Shown here piece after piece: positions 45,824-54,860 of a DNA stretch of 64,000 nt (positions are counted from its first letter, which is position 1; each line of letters starts with the position of its first letter). This DNA is from Paludibacteraceae bacterium (GTDB lineage Bacteria; Bacteroidota; Bacteroidia; Bacteroidales; Paludibacteraceae). Under the pieces are notes generated by a model. It saw only the letters and a list, made by a program, of their open reading frames with translations, had not been told where the DNA came from and did not search any database. A program made the translations under genes and the position numbers. Location of the stretch: positions 40,252-104,251 of the forward strand of contig JAEEMG010000058.1 of NCBI GenBank assembly GCA_016283095.1, written 5' to 3'.

Positions 45824-46096
45824 TTATCCAATTACTGCCAAAATATCGCTCTGGCGCATGATCAAATACTTATCACCGTCAAGTTCAAGTTCTGTGCCGG
45901 CGTACTTTCCGTAAAGAACAGTATCGCCAACTTTCACTACCATCTCTTCATCTTTAGTGCCATTTCCTATAGCAAGGACCTGACCCTTCAATGGTTTCTC
46001 TTTTGCAGTGTCTGGAATGATGATTCCAGCCGCTGTCTTCTCTTCTGCTGCGACAGGCTTTACAAGCACTCTGTCTGCTAATGGCTTAATGTTCAT
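45824..46096 (-). CDS. groS: 10-kDa co-chaperonin GroES
   Basis: The track start at 46225 is too far upstream; the ATG at 46096 ([15 protein letters not shown]) gives the normal 90 aa. The mobile loop [20 protein letters not shown] and the roof loop are intact. It caps GroEL. The leader is very A/T-rich and shows no clear TAnnTTTG box. Confidence 0.98.
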   Translation of the reverse strand: MNIKPLADRVLVKPVAAEEKTAAGIIIPDTAKEKPLKGQVLAIGNGTKDEEMVVKVGDTVLYGKYAGTELELDGDKYLIMRQSDILAVIG

Positions 46097-46151
46097 GATA
46101 TATAATTTTTTGTTTATATAACTTTTTTTTCTTTTTTCCTCTATATAATAA

Positions 46152-46195
46152 TCAAAAGCTGTGCCAATCTGCAATATCTGCATATTTGGCACAGC
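46152..46195 (-). terminator. Terminator of the DUF4954-DegT operon
   Basis: A 10-bp stem GCTGTGCCAA/TTGGCACAGC with an 18-nt loop is followed on the minus strand by TTTTGATT. It lies between the DegT stop and groS. Confidence 0.75.
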
Positions 46196-46245
46196 CTTTA
46201 TATATACTCTTTTATGATATGCCAAAATGGCGTATCTATGTCGTC

Positions 46246-47376
46246 TTATTTGAAGAATTCTTTTATAGTAGACGTGATTGTCTGGATGATTTTTTCGTCC
46301 AGTTCAGTATGCATCGGCAGACTCAGAACCTCTTTGCATAGCATTTCTGTGTTGGATAATTTGCCTGCTATACGATGTGGCGATTCAAGGTATGCTTTCT
46401 GCTGGTGGATAGGGTAGGGATAGTATATCATAGACGGAATACCTTTCTCTTCCAGGTAACTCTTCAATTCATCACGCTTGCCATTTTTCACTCTGATTGT
46501 GAATTGGTTATATGTGTGGCGACAACCGTCTTGTTCTGTCGGGATGATTATTCCGTCGACGTCGGCAAGCATTCTTCTGTATGCAGACGCTGCGTTTCTT
46601 CTACATTCCAGATAAGAGTCCACATGCTTTATTTTGACGTTAAGTATGCCTGCTTGCATTGCGTCAAGACGTGAGTTGACTCCTACACTGTCGTATGTGT
46701 ATTTCACTCTCATTCCATGGTTGGCGAATGCTCTGGCATTGTCTGCGATTGTATCATCGTCTGTGAATATTGCTCCACCGTCGCCAAAGCATCCGAGATT
46801 TTTTGATGGGAAGAAAGATGTGCAACCGATTCTTCCGATTGATCCTGCTTTCTTAGTTTTTCCTTCTATCTCACATTCTGCTCCAAACGACTGACAGAAA
46901 TCCTCAATGATTTCGACGGAATGTTTTTTCGCTACTTTCATGATCGACTCCATTTCCGCGCTTTGTCCGAACAAGTGCACGATAATCGCAGCTTTGGTGT
47001 CTTTCGTGATTGCGGCTTCGAATGTTTTGGCGTCTATGTTGAATGTGGAATCTGATATGTCCACAAAAACTGGCTTTAATCCTGCACGTAATATGGCTTC
47101 TGCAGTGGCGACGAATGTGAAACTTGGAGTTATCACTTCACTGCCAGGTGCAAGGTCGAGCATCATAAGAGCTATATATAATGCGTCTGTGCCGTTGCCC
47201 ACTGAAATACAATGCTTTGTGTCAATATACTCAGCCGCATTCTTTTCGAATTCAGCTACTTTGGCTCCTTTTATGAATGCTGAGGATTCAATTGCCTCTG
47301 CGATTGCACCATCAAGTTCACTGCGTATTTTTGCAGTTTGATGCTTCAAATCGCACATCTCTACTATTTTTTGCAT
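46246..47376 (-). CDS. DegT/DnrJ/EryC1/StrS family PLP aminotransferase
   Basis: This 376-aa sugar aminotransferase-type protein shows [34 protein letters not shown], the Schiff-base lysine in [16 protein letters not shown] (near 188), and [15 protein letters not shown]. Such enzymes transfer an amino group to a keto-sugar nucleotide, often for lipopolysaccharide or glycan synthesis. Its start is 1 nt after the stop of the 123-aa gene, so the two are tightly coupled. The amino-sugar product cannot be told from sequence. Confidence 0.93.
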   Translation of the reverse strand: MQKIVEMCDLKHQTAKIRSELDGAIAEAIESSAFIKGAKVAEFEKNAAEYIDTKHCISVGNGTDALYIALMMLDLAPGSEVITPSFTFVATAEAILRAGLKPVFVDISDSTFNIDAKTFEAAITKDTKAAIIVHLFGQSAEMESIMKVAKKHSVEIIEDFCQSFGAECEIEGKTKKAGSIGRIGCTSFFPSKNLGCFGDGGAIFTDDDTIADNARAFANHGMRVKYTYDSVGVNSRLDAMQAGILNVKIKHVDSYLECRRNAASAYRRMLADVDGIIIPTEQDGCRHTYNQFTIRVKNGKRDELKSYLEEKGIPSMIYYPYPIHQQKAYLESPHRIAGKLSNTEMLCKEVLSLPMHTELDEKIIQTITSTIKEFFK

Positions 47377-47377
47377 G

Positions 47378-47749
47378 CTAAATAACTGAACTGTCTTCTA
47401 AATCAAATCCGAAAAGAGAATTGCAAATGTTTTGCAACTGATGGATATATGTGAATGGCTTTCCTATTTCTGCACGAGACTGGGCACAAATAAGATGAGA
47501 TCCACTTTTTTTGTAGCTGATGTAGATCTCTCCCAAACCAAACAGTGTATGGTCTGTCGTCTCTGCAAGTTTTGAGAATTTGTATTTCTTCAAAGTCTCT
47601 TCTGTGATGAGTATTGGTCGAAATCCATCAAGAGGCAAACCGAATCGTTCTGCCTGTTTGATGGTCTGTATGTCTGATGCGGTAATTTTCTGTATCTTGT
47701 TGCCGATATAGAATAATGAACCTACATGTAATTCTTCTATTTTTGTCAT
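47378..47749 (-). CDS. Hypothetical protein, 123 aa
   Basis: A soluble 123-aa protein (MTKIEELHVGSLFYIGNKIQKI) ending YIHQLQNICNSLFGFDLED. The HQLQN-type ending resembles short Bacteroidetes hypotheticals often seen on mobile elements (recollection, not verified). It sits between DUF4954 (11-nt gap) and the aminotransferase (1-nt gap), so it is a real operon member. The function is unknown. Confidence 0.7.
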   Translation of the reverse strand: MTKIEELHVGSLFYIGNKIQKITASDIQTIKQAERFGLPLDGFRPILITEETLKKYKFSKLAETTDHTLFGLGEIYISYKKSGSHLICAQSRAEIGKPFTYIHQLQNICNSLFGFDLEDSSVI

Positions 47750-47760
47750 GAGTGTTCTGT

Positions 47761-49665
47761 TTAGAAGACAGGTATATCTGCGACATTGTCTTTGTCCTGC
47801 ACGTTGTTGAAATCGCCGACTGGATCATTGCCATCCAATCCATAACCAACCTGCATGAATTGTGAGAATTCTCTCTCTTTGTCAGTCGCGATCATCTTTG
47901 CAAGAGTGTTTTCTGCTGTTTCGCCTTCGCTGATGATATCAGCAATTGCGTCTGCAGATATGGCAGTTTCAATGTTGCCGTTGAATCTTTGTTCGAGTAT
48001 AAATTTCAATCCCCACATTTTTTTCTCTTCCTCGTATCCGTTTTTCAGATCAGAAAGGAAGTTTGTGATGACGCTACTGTAATCTTTGCTGTTTGCTACT
48101 TTGTCGATGAATCCAAACAATTTTTTTCTGCTGCAGTAAGCTCCGGCAATATCAGCCCATTTGTCTATCTCATAGCTGGATGCTTTTTCATACAGAGCTT
48201 TCAAATTTGTTGTGTCGCACGATTTCAGCAAACGAACTGCGAATGTGGAAAGAAACATTGCGTATAGGTCAACACCTTCGTCGACTGCCACTGAATGCAT
48301 TTTAGCTCGTCCGTATTTATGATAGTTCACACCTGCACGACGTTGGTGGTGTTGTTTTTCTGTAAGAAATTCGAAACCTTCTGCCACTTCAGCCACAATA
48401 AACGGACTCATTACGTCGAAGTTGATGATGTCGCTGCTATCATCAATAGTCTTTCTCTTGTCACGTTTTTTCCATTTGTTGATGTCGCGCATTGTTCCGC
48501 ACGACTTCATGCTTGAACCTGGATAAATCCAAGTTTCGGAATTCTGTTCTATCAGATATGAGAATGGCAATTTACGAGTGTCAAGATTGCCTCCGTGTTT
48601 TCCTTTAACTAGAGTGAACACACCTGTCACAGCAGGCCACAACACGTAAGAGCCACTCGCTGTTTTGCTTCCACGCTGAAGAACTCCTTCATGGTTTGGT
48701 CCAAGACGGTAATAGTGGTTGCTTTGGTTTGTCGCACTACCTGCGTTCATGAAGCTGAACATTGCGGCAATAAGTAAAGTTGATTTATGATGCGACACTG
48801 TGAATGGACCGGCAAACAGTGAACACGACTCTCCGTGGAATGCCTGACAGTTTGCACTGAAGAATGTGTCTGTCGCAGAGAATCCTAGACCCACCTCTGT
48901 GTTCTGGCCGACGAATGTGTTGCGGATAATCGCTCCGTCCATCACTTTTGCTCCGTTGCAGAGAATGAAGTTGTTGGCCAATACATCTGTTGTGATTGAA
49001 GAAGGGTCAGAAGCAGACGATTTAACAATACCGTTTTCAAGAGAAGCACAATCTTTAACTGTCGCATTCTCTCCAATCCATACGTTTGCGATCTTCTTGT
49101 TTCCAATTACAACCGCATCCTTTCCGATATATCCTCGTGGAGCATCTGCAGGACGAGAGGTATATTCTTTTGATTTTTCATCAAGATAGGTGCAGATTCT
49201 TTCAGTAAACACTTTATAGTCGCGGAACATTACAGCCAAATATGCGAGTTGAGCAGTCAATGCTGGAGACAATGGAATTGATCGTCCTCCGTTCTCGTTG
49301 AGCACTGCTATTTTTGTATCTGTACCGAATGCAGTAGATCCGTTGCAGAAAATTTCACAGTTGTCGACCAATATCGCACCGTCGGCAATCTCATAATTGG
49401 AAATATATCTGCTTATTCCATCGATCACAACGTCGTTGCCGACAACACAATTATGCAGGCGGGCATTGTTGATTCCTCTTTGGAATGGAACGCTGTTGAT
49501 TTCAGTGACTCCTGAATATGTTCCTAGTTGGCATTTGCCAGAGAATGAAGTTTTGCTGACTGAATTTGCATTGAATCCGTCTGCAACAGATATGTTTTTC
49601 CAATCGTCCGCATAGCAACCATTTGCTTGCAAAGACTCGATTTCTTTCGATGTTAATTGTCGCAT
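47761..49665 (-). CDS. DUF4954 protein with left-handed beta-helix (hexapeptide) region
   Basis: This 634-aa cytoplasmic protein has many short turns typical of a left-handed beta-helix (VVGNDVVIDGISRYISN, YIGKDAVVIGNKKIANVWIGENATVKDC, GAIIRNTFVGQNTEVG). A helical C-terminal half follows. It matches the Bacteroidetes DUF4954 family, distantly like sugar-nucleotide acyl/nucleotidyltransferases. With the downstream DegT aminotransferase it may act in nucleotide-sugar or glycan metabolism (inference). The promoter at 49711-49742 is strong and faces the AlbA_2 gene. Confidence 0.82.
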   Translation of the reverse strand: MRQLTSKEIESLQANGCYADDWKNISVADGFNANSVSKTSFSGKCQLGTYSGVTEINSVPFQRGINNARLHNCVVGNDVVIDGISRYISNYEIADGAILVDNCEIFCNGSTAFGTDTKIAVLNENGGRSIPLSPALTAQLAYLAVMFRDYKVFTERICTYLDEKSKEYTSRPADAPRGYIGKDAVVIGNKKIANVWIGENATVKDCASLENGIVKSSASDPSSITTDVLANNFILCNGAKVMDGAIIRNTFVGQNTEVGLGFSATDTFFSANCQAFHGESCSLFAGPFTVSHHKSTLLIAAMFSFMNAGSATNQSNHYYRLGPNHEGVLQRGSKTASGSYVLWPAVTGVFTLVKGKHGGNLDTRKLPFSYLIEQNSETWIYPGSSMKSCGTMRDINKWKKRDKRKTIDDSSDIINFDVMSPFIVAEVAEGFEFLTEKQHHQRRAGVNYHKYGRAKMHSVAVDEGVDLYAMFLSTFAVRLLKSCDTTNLKALYEKASSYEIDKWADIAGAYCSRKKLFGFIDKVANSKDYSSVITNFLSDLKNGYEEEKKMWGLKFILEQRFNGNIETAISADAIADIISEGETAENTLAKMIATDKEREFSQFMQVGYGLDGNDPVGDFNNVQDKDNVADIPVF

Positions 49666-49710
49666 ACTTGTAAAACTTTAATTACCGCGAATTTCCTGAT
49701 TTAACATTAA

Positions 49711-49742
49711 CAAAGATAAAGAATAAGGTTTGTAAATGCAAA
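49711..49742 (-). promoter_or_regulatory. Promoter of the DUF4954 operon
   Basis: Minus strand: TTTG (49739-49742), about 20-nt spacer, TATCTTTG (49711-49718). A 7-bp inverted repeat CAAAATT/AATTTTG (49739-49763) overlaps the -33 box and could be an operator. Confidence 0.7.
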
Positions 49743-49796
49743 ATTTTACAAATACGAATTTTGTTATAAACTATATAATAAAAACTGTGCAACACC

Positions 49797-49918
49797 GACG
49801 GATATGCTTCGAATGCAGACGGATTTAACAAGCCTAAAAGGAAAAGTCGACGGATTATATGTGAAAAGTGACGGATTATTTTGAAAATAAGAAAAAAAGA
49901 AATAGATTTGTGACGGAT
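49797..49918 (+). promoter_or_regulatory. Five-copy GACGGAT array upstream of the AlbA_2 gene
   Basis: GACGGAT occurs on the plus strand at 49797, 49818, 49849, 49870 and 49912. The spacings of 21, 31, 21 and 42 bp are all near multiples of 10.5, so the sites face one side of the helix. Copy 4 abuts the -33 box and copy 5 lies at the expected transcription start. It looks like a multi-site operator. Confidence 0.8.
49880..49910 (+). promoter_or_regulatory. Promoter of the AlbA_2 regulator gene
   Basis: TTTG (49880-49883), a 19-nt spacer, then TAGATTTG (49903-49910). It sits inside the GACGGAT array, with a leader of about 18 nt. Confidence 0.75.
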
Positions 49919-49934
49919 TTATAGCAGAAAGATT

Positions 49935-51623
49935 ATGGGAACAGAACAAACAAAAGTAAAATTCGACTGGAACAAACTTTCGGATTATAGAGAAAACCTA
50001 CATATAGAAGCTAAGAAAGCGCTTGGCGGAATTCCAGGAAGCATTTGGGAAACATATTCTTCGTTTGCAAATACAGACGGAGGTGTCATATTGTTAGGGG
50101 TGGAAGAAGCTGAAGACCTTTCGCTACGTGCGGTTGGCCTAAAAGATATATATAAAATTGAAAAAGACTTTTGGAACCAAATCAACAACAAACAGGTGGT
50201 GAGTGTAAATCTTCTGACAGAAAGAATGGTACATGCTGAATGTGTTGATGGAAAAGATATACTTGTGATTGAAGTTCCTCGTGCAGAACGTATGCTCAAG
50301 CCTGTTTACAAAGGATTAAACCCAAAATCTGGAACTTATAGAAGAAACGGTGAGGGTGATTACCTATGTTCCGTGGAGGAAATGGCAGCGATGTATAGAG
50401 ACGCTTCGTCATCTACAGTCGATATGAAGGTGCTTACACAGATGGATTTTTCTGTGTTTTGTAAAGAGACCGTACGCTCTTATCGTCAGATGTTCAAGAC
50501 AACACATCCATCCCATATTTGGTGTGATCTTGATGATGAGTTGTTTCTGCGTCGATTGGGAGCTATAGGGCTTGGCGAAGACGGTGCATTGCATCCGACA
50601 GCAGCTGGATTGCTAATGTTTGGCTATGAATATGAGATACTGCGTGAGTTTCCTCAATATTTTCTTGACTATCAAGAGAACAGGCAAATGGCGACCACAC
50701 GTTGGACAGACCGTATCGTCTCTTCGTCGGGAGATTGGAGTGGCAACGTCTTTGATTTTATATATAGAGTGGTGCCTCGTCTTTGTGATTCGCTGAAAGT
50801 GCCGTTTGTGATGAAGGGAATGCAACGAGTGGATGATACTCCATTACACAAACTTTTACGTGAGGCGATTACCAATACTTGTGTACATGCAGATTTCTAT
50901 GGCAGACGTGGATTGGTAATCCAAAAAATGCAGGATAAATTTGTTTTTGCAAACCCTGGTGGCCTTCGTTTGTCTTGCTCGGAAGCGATAGGAGGGGGAG
51001 TGTCAGATCCTCGTAATGGAGTGATGCTAAAAATGTTGTCGATGATTGAGTATGGAGAACGTGCAGGAAGTGGATTGAACGGAATTTTTCATGTATGGCG
51101 TCATGTGTATAAATGTTCGCCTATATTGGAGGAAATGGGAGGAGTCGACCGTACAATCTTGACTCTCGACACTCATGGTCAACAACCAGATATAGATGCT
51201 ATGATCAAACTGTACGGTAGTGACGGATTAAATGTCATGGGCGACGGATTTGCAGATAAGTGCGACGGATTTGTCGCAGAATCCGACGGCACAGATAAAA
51301 AATCCGACGGATCGCAATCGACTGCCGTTAAAAAAGAATATGATTGGTCGATGGTGTTAAATGAGCCTGTTTTTCATTATCGCACAAGTGTTCCCCAAAA
51401 TAAAGTCAGTGATTTTCCTGAGTTACCTCCAAAGGAACGCACTCTGATGAATGTTTTGGTGAAATTGGGAGCGTCGCAAGTTTCTGTGATTGCATCTGAA
51501 ATGGGCCTGGGAATTTCACAAACAAAATGTTACTTGCAGAAATTGATATCCAAGGGATATGTTTGTGCTCAAGGCTCAACTCGTGACCGTACTTATATGT
51601 ATGTTAAGGATGTCCGTTACTGA
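49935..51623 (+). CDS. AlbA_2-domain / GHKL ATPase-like / winged-helix regulator
   Basis: This 562-aa cytoplasmic protein belongs to the COG2865-type group. An N-terminal AlbA_2 (Schlafen-like) domain (about 15-150) shows SFANTDGGVILLGVEE and GTYRRNGEGDY. A GHKL-like region (about 300-400) has REAITNTCVHADF, FANPGGL and AGSGLNG. A linker of 7-residue units each holding an Asp-Gly (430-460) follows, then a winged helix (about 495-562, SVIASEMGLGISQTKCYLQKLISKGY). The linker is encoded by GACGGAT repeats that also lie upstream of the gene. It is probably a DNA-binding, autoregulated transcription factor (inference). It is divergent from the DUF4954 operon and has its own terminator. Confidence 0.85.
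   Translation: MGTEQTKVKFDWNKLSDYRENLHIEAKKALGGIPGSIWETYSSFANTDGGVILLGVEEAEDLSLRAVGLKDIYKIEKDFWNQINNKQVVSVNLLTERMVHAECVDGKDILVIEVPRAERMLKPVYKGLNPKSGTYRRNGEGDYLCSVEEMAAMYRDASSSTVDMKVLTQMDFSVFCKETVRSYRQMFKTTHPSHIWCDLDDELFLRRLGAIGLGEDGALHPTAAGLLMFGYEYEILREFPQYFLDYQENRQMATTRWTDRIVSSSGDWSGNVFDFIYRVVPRLCDSLKVPFVMKGMQRVDDTPLHKLLREAITNTCVHADFYGRRGLVIQKMQDKFVFANPGGLRLSCSEAIGGGVSDPRNGVMLKMLSMIEYGERAGSGLNGIFHVWRHVYKCSPILEEMGGVDRTILTLDTHGQQPDIDAMIKLYGSDGLNVMGDGFADKCDGFVAESDGTDKKSDGSQSTAVKKEYDWSMVLNEPVFHYRTSVPQNKVSDFPELPPKERTLMNVLVKLGASQVSVIASEMGLGISQTKCYLQKLISKGYVCAQGSTRDRTYMYVKDVRY
51222..51312 (+). repeat. In-gene GACGGAT array with exact 21-bp period
   Basis: GACGGAT at 51222, 51243, 51264 and 51306, plus GACGGC at 51285, all in the Asp-Gly reading frame. 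The period of 21 nt equals seven codons and two helical turns. Confidence 0.92.
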
Positions 51624-51646
51624 TTAGGAATTCTAAAATTTTTCAT

Positions 51647-51683
51647 AAATAGGGTTTATCAAAATGATAAGCCCTATTTTTTT
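51647..51683 (+). terminator. Terminator of the AlbA_2 gene
   Basis: A stem AATAGGG(t)TTATC/GATAA(g)CCCTATT with loop AAAAT is followed by a T-run. Confidence 0.92.
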
Positions 51684-51710
51684 ACATATGGTGTACAGTA
51701 ATGTCTATAA

Positions 51711-51747
51711 ATAAAAATCCCAAGCCGGTGTACACCGACTTGAGATT
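51711..51747 (-). terminator. Terminator of the SUMF1-WG operon
   Basis: AATC-CAAG-CGGTGT pairs with ACACCG-CTTG-GATT (three single mismatches). It is followed on the minus strand by TTTTTATTT. Confidence 0.8.
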
Positions 51748-51778
51748 ACCAACTTAAAAAATAAAAGATATGAGAATA

Positions 51779-53140
51779 TTAGAATTTCACAGCTACATAT
51801 TTTCCATTTACTTTTGCCCACAACTGACCTTCTTTGTCAATGTAAACTTCTAGGTTGGAACGTTTAGCCAACGCATATCCGTCTGCCTTGAACTCAGAGA
51901 TATAGTCGTAGTCGCAGCAAGTGATTGGAGAGCCGAATCTGTCAACAAGTCCGTATTTGCCGTTTGTCTTTACACGGGCAACACCACCTTGGAAGTCTTT
52001 TGCCTCATCATACAAGAAGTCGCACAATTGATTACCCTTGTTGTCGATATAACCATAAAGTGTCTTGCCATTTATATTCTTACCTACAGCGCAAATGCCT
52101 TCGTTGAACCAACCTACAGTGTTGTATTTGTGCTGAACAACCAATCTGCCCTTGTTGTCAACGAATCCATATAGGTAATTCTCATCCTGGCATGCAGCCA
52201 AACCTTCTTTGAAGCTCTTTGTGTCAAGGTAAGTGGCGTCCTGAAGACGTGCACCTGAAGGAAGGATGAAATATGCATCTCCGTTCTGATCCTTAACAGC
52301 TGCCACACCGTAGTTGAATGATGACGCTGCTGTATACTGCAATGGAACTACCTCTTCGCCCATTTCATTGACGTATCCATACTTGCCATCCTTACCTACG
52401 CGAGCAACACCGTCGCTGAAATCTGTAGCATACTCATACTTTGGCTTTACAACGAATTTGCCGTTAGCTGTGTATCCATACTTTCCGTTCTTAAGTGTAC
52501 GGACTGGTGAAGGCCATTTCTTGTTCATCTCTCTCTTAGCCTCTGCCACTTTCTTGCCATAAGGATAGTCGTAGATGAACTCCTGGTAAGCGGCTTTTGT
52601 TCCTGTCTTTTGCGCATTTGCATAAGCCTCAGCCTCACGCTTGTCTTTTGCCTCAAGCTCACTTGCGTAAGCAGCTCTTTTTTCAGCAGCTGCTTTCATC
52701 TGAGCCTGACGTGATGCCTCTTCAGCTGCCTCACGTGCTTTTCTGTCGGCTTCCTGAGCTTCCCAAGCTGCAGCGTCTTCCTGTCTCTTCTTCATCTGAG
52801 CCTGGAAGTATGACATTAGGCTTTCTTTGATGGTAACCATCTCGTAGTATCCTTTGTCTTGCTTTGGCATTGATTCGAAGTATGCCTTACAAGCAGTCTG
52901 TGCCAAATTGTAATCGTTAAGAGCGTAAGCAGCCTTTGTACGAAGATAGTTTGTACGGGCGTTACCCTTACCTAACAATTTGTCAATCTCGTTAATTTTG
53001 TTGATAGTTGCCTTATACTCCTTAGCATTGAATAGCTCCATTGCCTTTGGATAAAGTTCACGCGCTTTTGCATCATTATTCTGAGCGCATACAGAAAGAC
53101 TTAAACTGCTTGCTAGCAGTAGATATATTGCTCTTTTCAT
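51779..53140 (-). CDS. Exported TPR / coiled-coil / WG-repeat protein
   Basis: This 453-aa protein has a signal peptide (ending SVCAQ), a TPR-like helical region (about 25-110), and a long Ala/Glu/Lys coiled coil (115-185). About six WG-type repeats follow (215-450), such as NGKYGYTANGKFVVKPKYEYA, DGKYGYVNEMGEEVVPLQY and LYGFVDNKGRLVVQHKYN. WG repeats are beta-modules thought to mediate binding. It lies 14 nt after the SUMF1-fold gene, so the two form an operon. An envelope-scaffold role is inference. Confidence 0.88.
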   Translation of the reverse strand: MKRAIYLLLASSLSLSVCAQNNDAKARELYPKAMELFNAKEYKATINKINEIDKLLGKGNARTNYLRTKAAYALNDYNLAQTACKAYFESMPKQDKGYYEMVTIKESLMSYFQAQMKKRQEDAAAWEAQEADRKAREAAEEASRQAQMKAAAEKRAAYASELEAKDKREAEAYANAQKTGTKAAYQEFIYDYPYGKKVAEAKREMNKKWPSPVRTLKNGKYGYTANGKFVVKPKYEYATDFSDGVARVGKDGKYGYVNEMGEEVVPLQYTAASSFNYGVAAVKDQNGDAYFILPSGARLQDATYLDTKSFKEGLAACQDENYLYGFVDNKGRLVVQHKYNTVGWFNEGICAVGKNINGKTLYGYIDNKGNQLCDFLYDEAKDFQGGVARVKTNGKYGLVDRFGSPITCCDYDYISEFKADGYALAKRSNLEVYIDKEGQLWAKVNGKYVAVKF

Positions 53141-53154
53141 TTTGCTTATCTTTA

Positions 53155-54753
53155 TTATTCATCCTGGCAGATACGGAAACCTACACTATTGCTTTTGTAA
53201 TCTGGTTTTAACTTCTCTTTTGCTTCGATAGCACAGTTAGAGGCTTCGTCTGCAAATGAACCTCCTTTGACGAAACGAGTTGTCTTGTCATACTGGTTGT
53301 TCACCCACTCAGCTACGTTTCCTGTCATATCGTAGATTCCAAGTTCATTTGGAGCTTTCTCGCCTACACCGTGAGTTGTCTGCTCTGCGTTGTATGCGTT
53401 CCAAGAAACCTCTGTTAGGTTGTCACCACCAGCGAATGCTGATTTTGAACCGTTCTTTCCGCCCTTAGCTGCGTACTCCCACTCTTTCTCGCTCATTAGA
53501 CGGTACTTAAGTCCAGTCTGCTCGTTAAGTTTCTTGATGAACTGCTGAACCTCATCCCAAGATACGTTCTCTACAGGACAAGTTCTACAACCCTTGAAGT
53601 TTGATGGGTTTGTTCCCATAACTCGAGCCCACTGCTGCTGAGTGACCTCTGTCTTGCCAATGTAGAAACTCTTCACTTCGTGATTTCCTTCTACGTAAAC
53701 CATATCGATAAGGCCAGTTACATTTCTGTTGTTCTTGTAGTCGATATACTCCTGAATCTTGATGGCTTGCTGTTTAGGGTAGGCCATTGTTGAATCATAG
53801 TTGTATGCTTGGTTGTAGTAGATACCAGCCTCGTTCCACTGTTTTTTCTTGTAGTATGTGTCAGCCTGGTTAAGTGCCTTGTCGAAAATCTCACATGGAG
53901 CACCTGTAGTCTTCCAGTATGTAGGAGACTTCATGCTGATGATTGGCTCGTATTTTCTGTTTGAATAGTAAACCTCACTTGCCTTCATAGAGTCACCCTT
54001 TGCCATAAGTGCAAGAGATTCCTTACGCTTTGTAGCCTCGTATACAAGGAAGTCGTAGTCGTCATCGTTCCAATCTACAGAAACGATCTTTGCGTCAACA
54101 ACGTCAATTTTATCTGCATTTGTGAAAATGTTACGTAGACGGTAGTTGTAACCACGCTGTGAAGGATCCATCTTAGTTGTGCTCTCTGTCAAACGCATAA
54201 GATCCAAGAATTCCTTCATAGACTTGTCTGGAGTGACTACTCCTGGCTTCGATTGCTTACCTACGTATATGTCAGTAAGTTTGTCTGACCAATCGTTTAT
54301 TGTGTATGTCTCTGGAGAAACGGTTGCACCAGCCTTTTCCAAATAGTTGACTTCGATAGTTGTCTTTGCAGAAGCAAAATATGTCTTGGCTCTGTCGCTG
54401 TAGAACATCAATGTCACTGCGAATGTCGCCTTCTTAGGAGTGATCATGTCAAATCTCGACACTAGCTCCTGATAGTTCTTGTCTCCGTTTAGTTGGGCTC
54501 TGTCAACCTTGACTTTGTTGTAAGTGAAATCTGGGCGTGATGTCCATTCTACATCAGTGTGAACTCCCATTTTTCCTACGATCTTTTTGATGGTGTAGTT
54601 TACCTTACAAGAATCCATCAAATAGATGTTTTTTCCTTTCGGATAAGTGGCCTTGCAAGTGAAACTTGTAGACAACTTCTCTGTTTGCTGAGCACTGACA
54701 CTCGCTACAGAAGTAAGACCGAAAGCAAAAGCCATTAGAAATAACTTTCTCAT
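53155..54753 (-). CDS. Exported protein with C-terminal SUMF1/FGE-sulfatase domain
   Basis: This 532-aa protein has a signal peptide (ending ASVSAQ), an N-terminal beta-rich region (about 25-150), a helical middle with TPR-like segment, and a formylglycine-generating-enzyme-like (SUMF1) domain (about 349-530). Its motifs are FYIGKTEVTQQQWARVMG, PVENVSWDEVQQFIKKLN, YRLMSEKEWEYAA, GIYDMTGNVAEWV and RFVKGGSFAD. No sulfatase substrate gene is nearby and most such Bacteroidetes proteins are non-catalytic, as with GldJ/GldK in T9SS. It lacks a lipobox, so it is not clearly a Gld protein. It leads the operon with the WG-repeat gene. Confidence 0.87.
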   Translation of the reverse strand: MRKLFLMAFAFGLTSVASVSAQQTEKLSTSFTCKATYPKGKNIYLMDSCKVNYTIKKIVGKMGVHTDVEWTSRPDFTYNKVKVDRAQLNGDKNYQELVSRFDMITPKKATFAVTLMFYSDRAKTYFASAKTTIEVNYLEKAGATVSPETYTINDWSDKLTDIYVGKQSKPGVVTPDKSMKEFLDLMRLTESTTKMDPSQRGYNYRLRNIFTNADKIDVVDAKIVSVDWNDDDYDFLVYEATKRKESLALMAKGDSMKASEVYYSNRKYEPIISMKSPTYWKTTGAPCEIFDKALNQADTYYKKKQWNEAGIYYNQAYNYDSTMAYPKQQAIKIQEYIDYKNNRNVTGLIDMVYVEGNHEVKSFYIGKTEVTQQQWARVMGTNPSNFKGCRTCPVENVSWDEVQQFIKKLNEQTGLKYRLMSEKEWEYAAKGGKNGSKSAFAGGDNLTEVSWNAYNAEQTTHGVGEKAPNELGIYDMTGNVAEWVNNQYDKTTRFVKGGSFADEASNCAIEAKEKLKPDYKSNSVGFRICQDE

Positions 54754-54860
54754 TGTCTTTTATATTATATGTCTTATTTTATTTTGTTTATTCAAACCAA
54801 AACCAAGTATGCCGTGGACTATTCTTCAACCTTTTACGGCATACTAAGGGATACACATTG

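Noticed and set aside
46097-46157. CIRCE/HrcA operator upstream of groS
   Set aside because: The only inverted repeat nearby (46158-46195) has no CIRCE sequence and is better explained as the DegT terminator.
49935-51623. AlbA_2 gene as part of a prophage or defence island
   Set aside because: No integrase, repeats, tRNA or other mobile or defence genes flank it; neighbours are ordinary chromosomal genes.
53155-54753. Assignment as GldJ or GldK of the T9SS core
   Set aside because: It shares the SUMF1 fold but has no lipobox, a different N-terminal region, and no other gld genes nearby.
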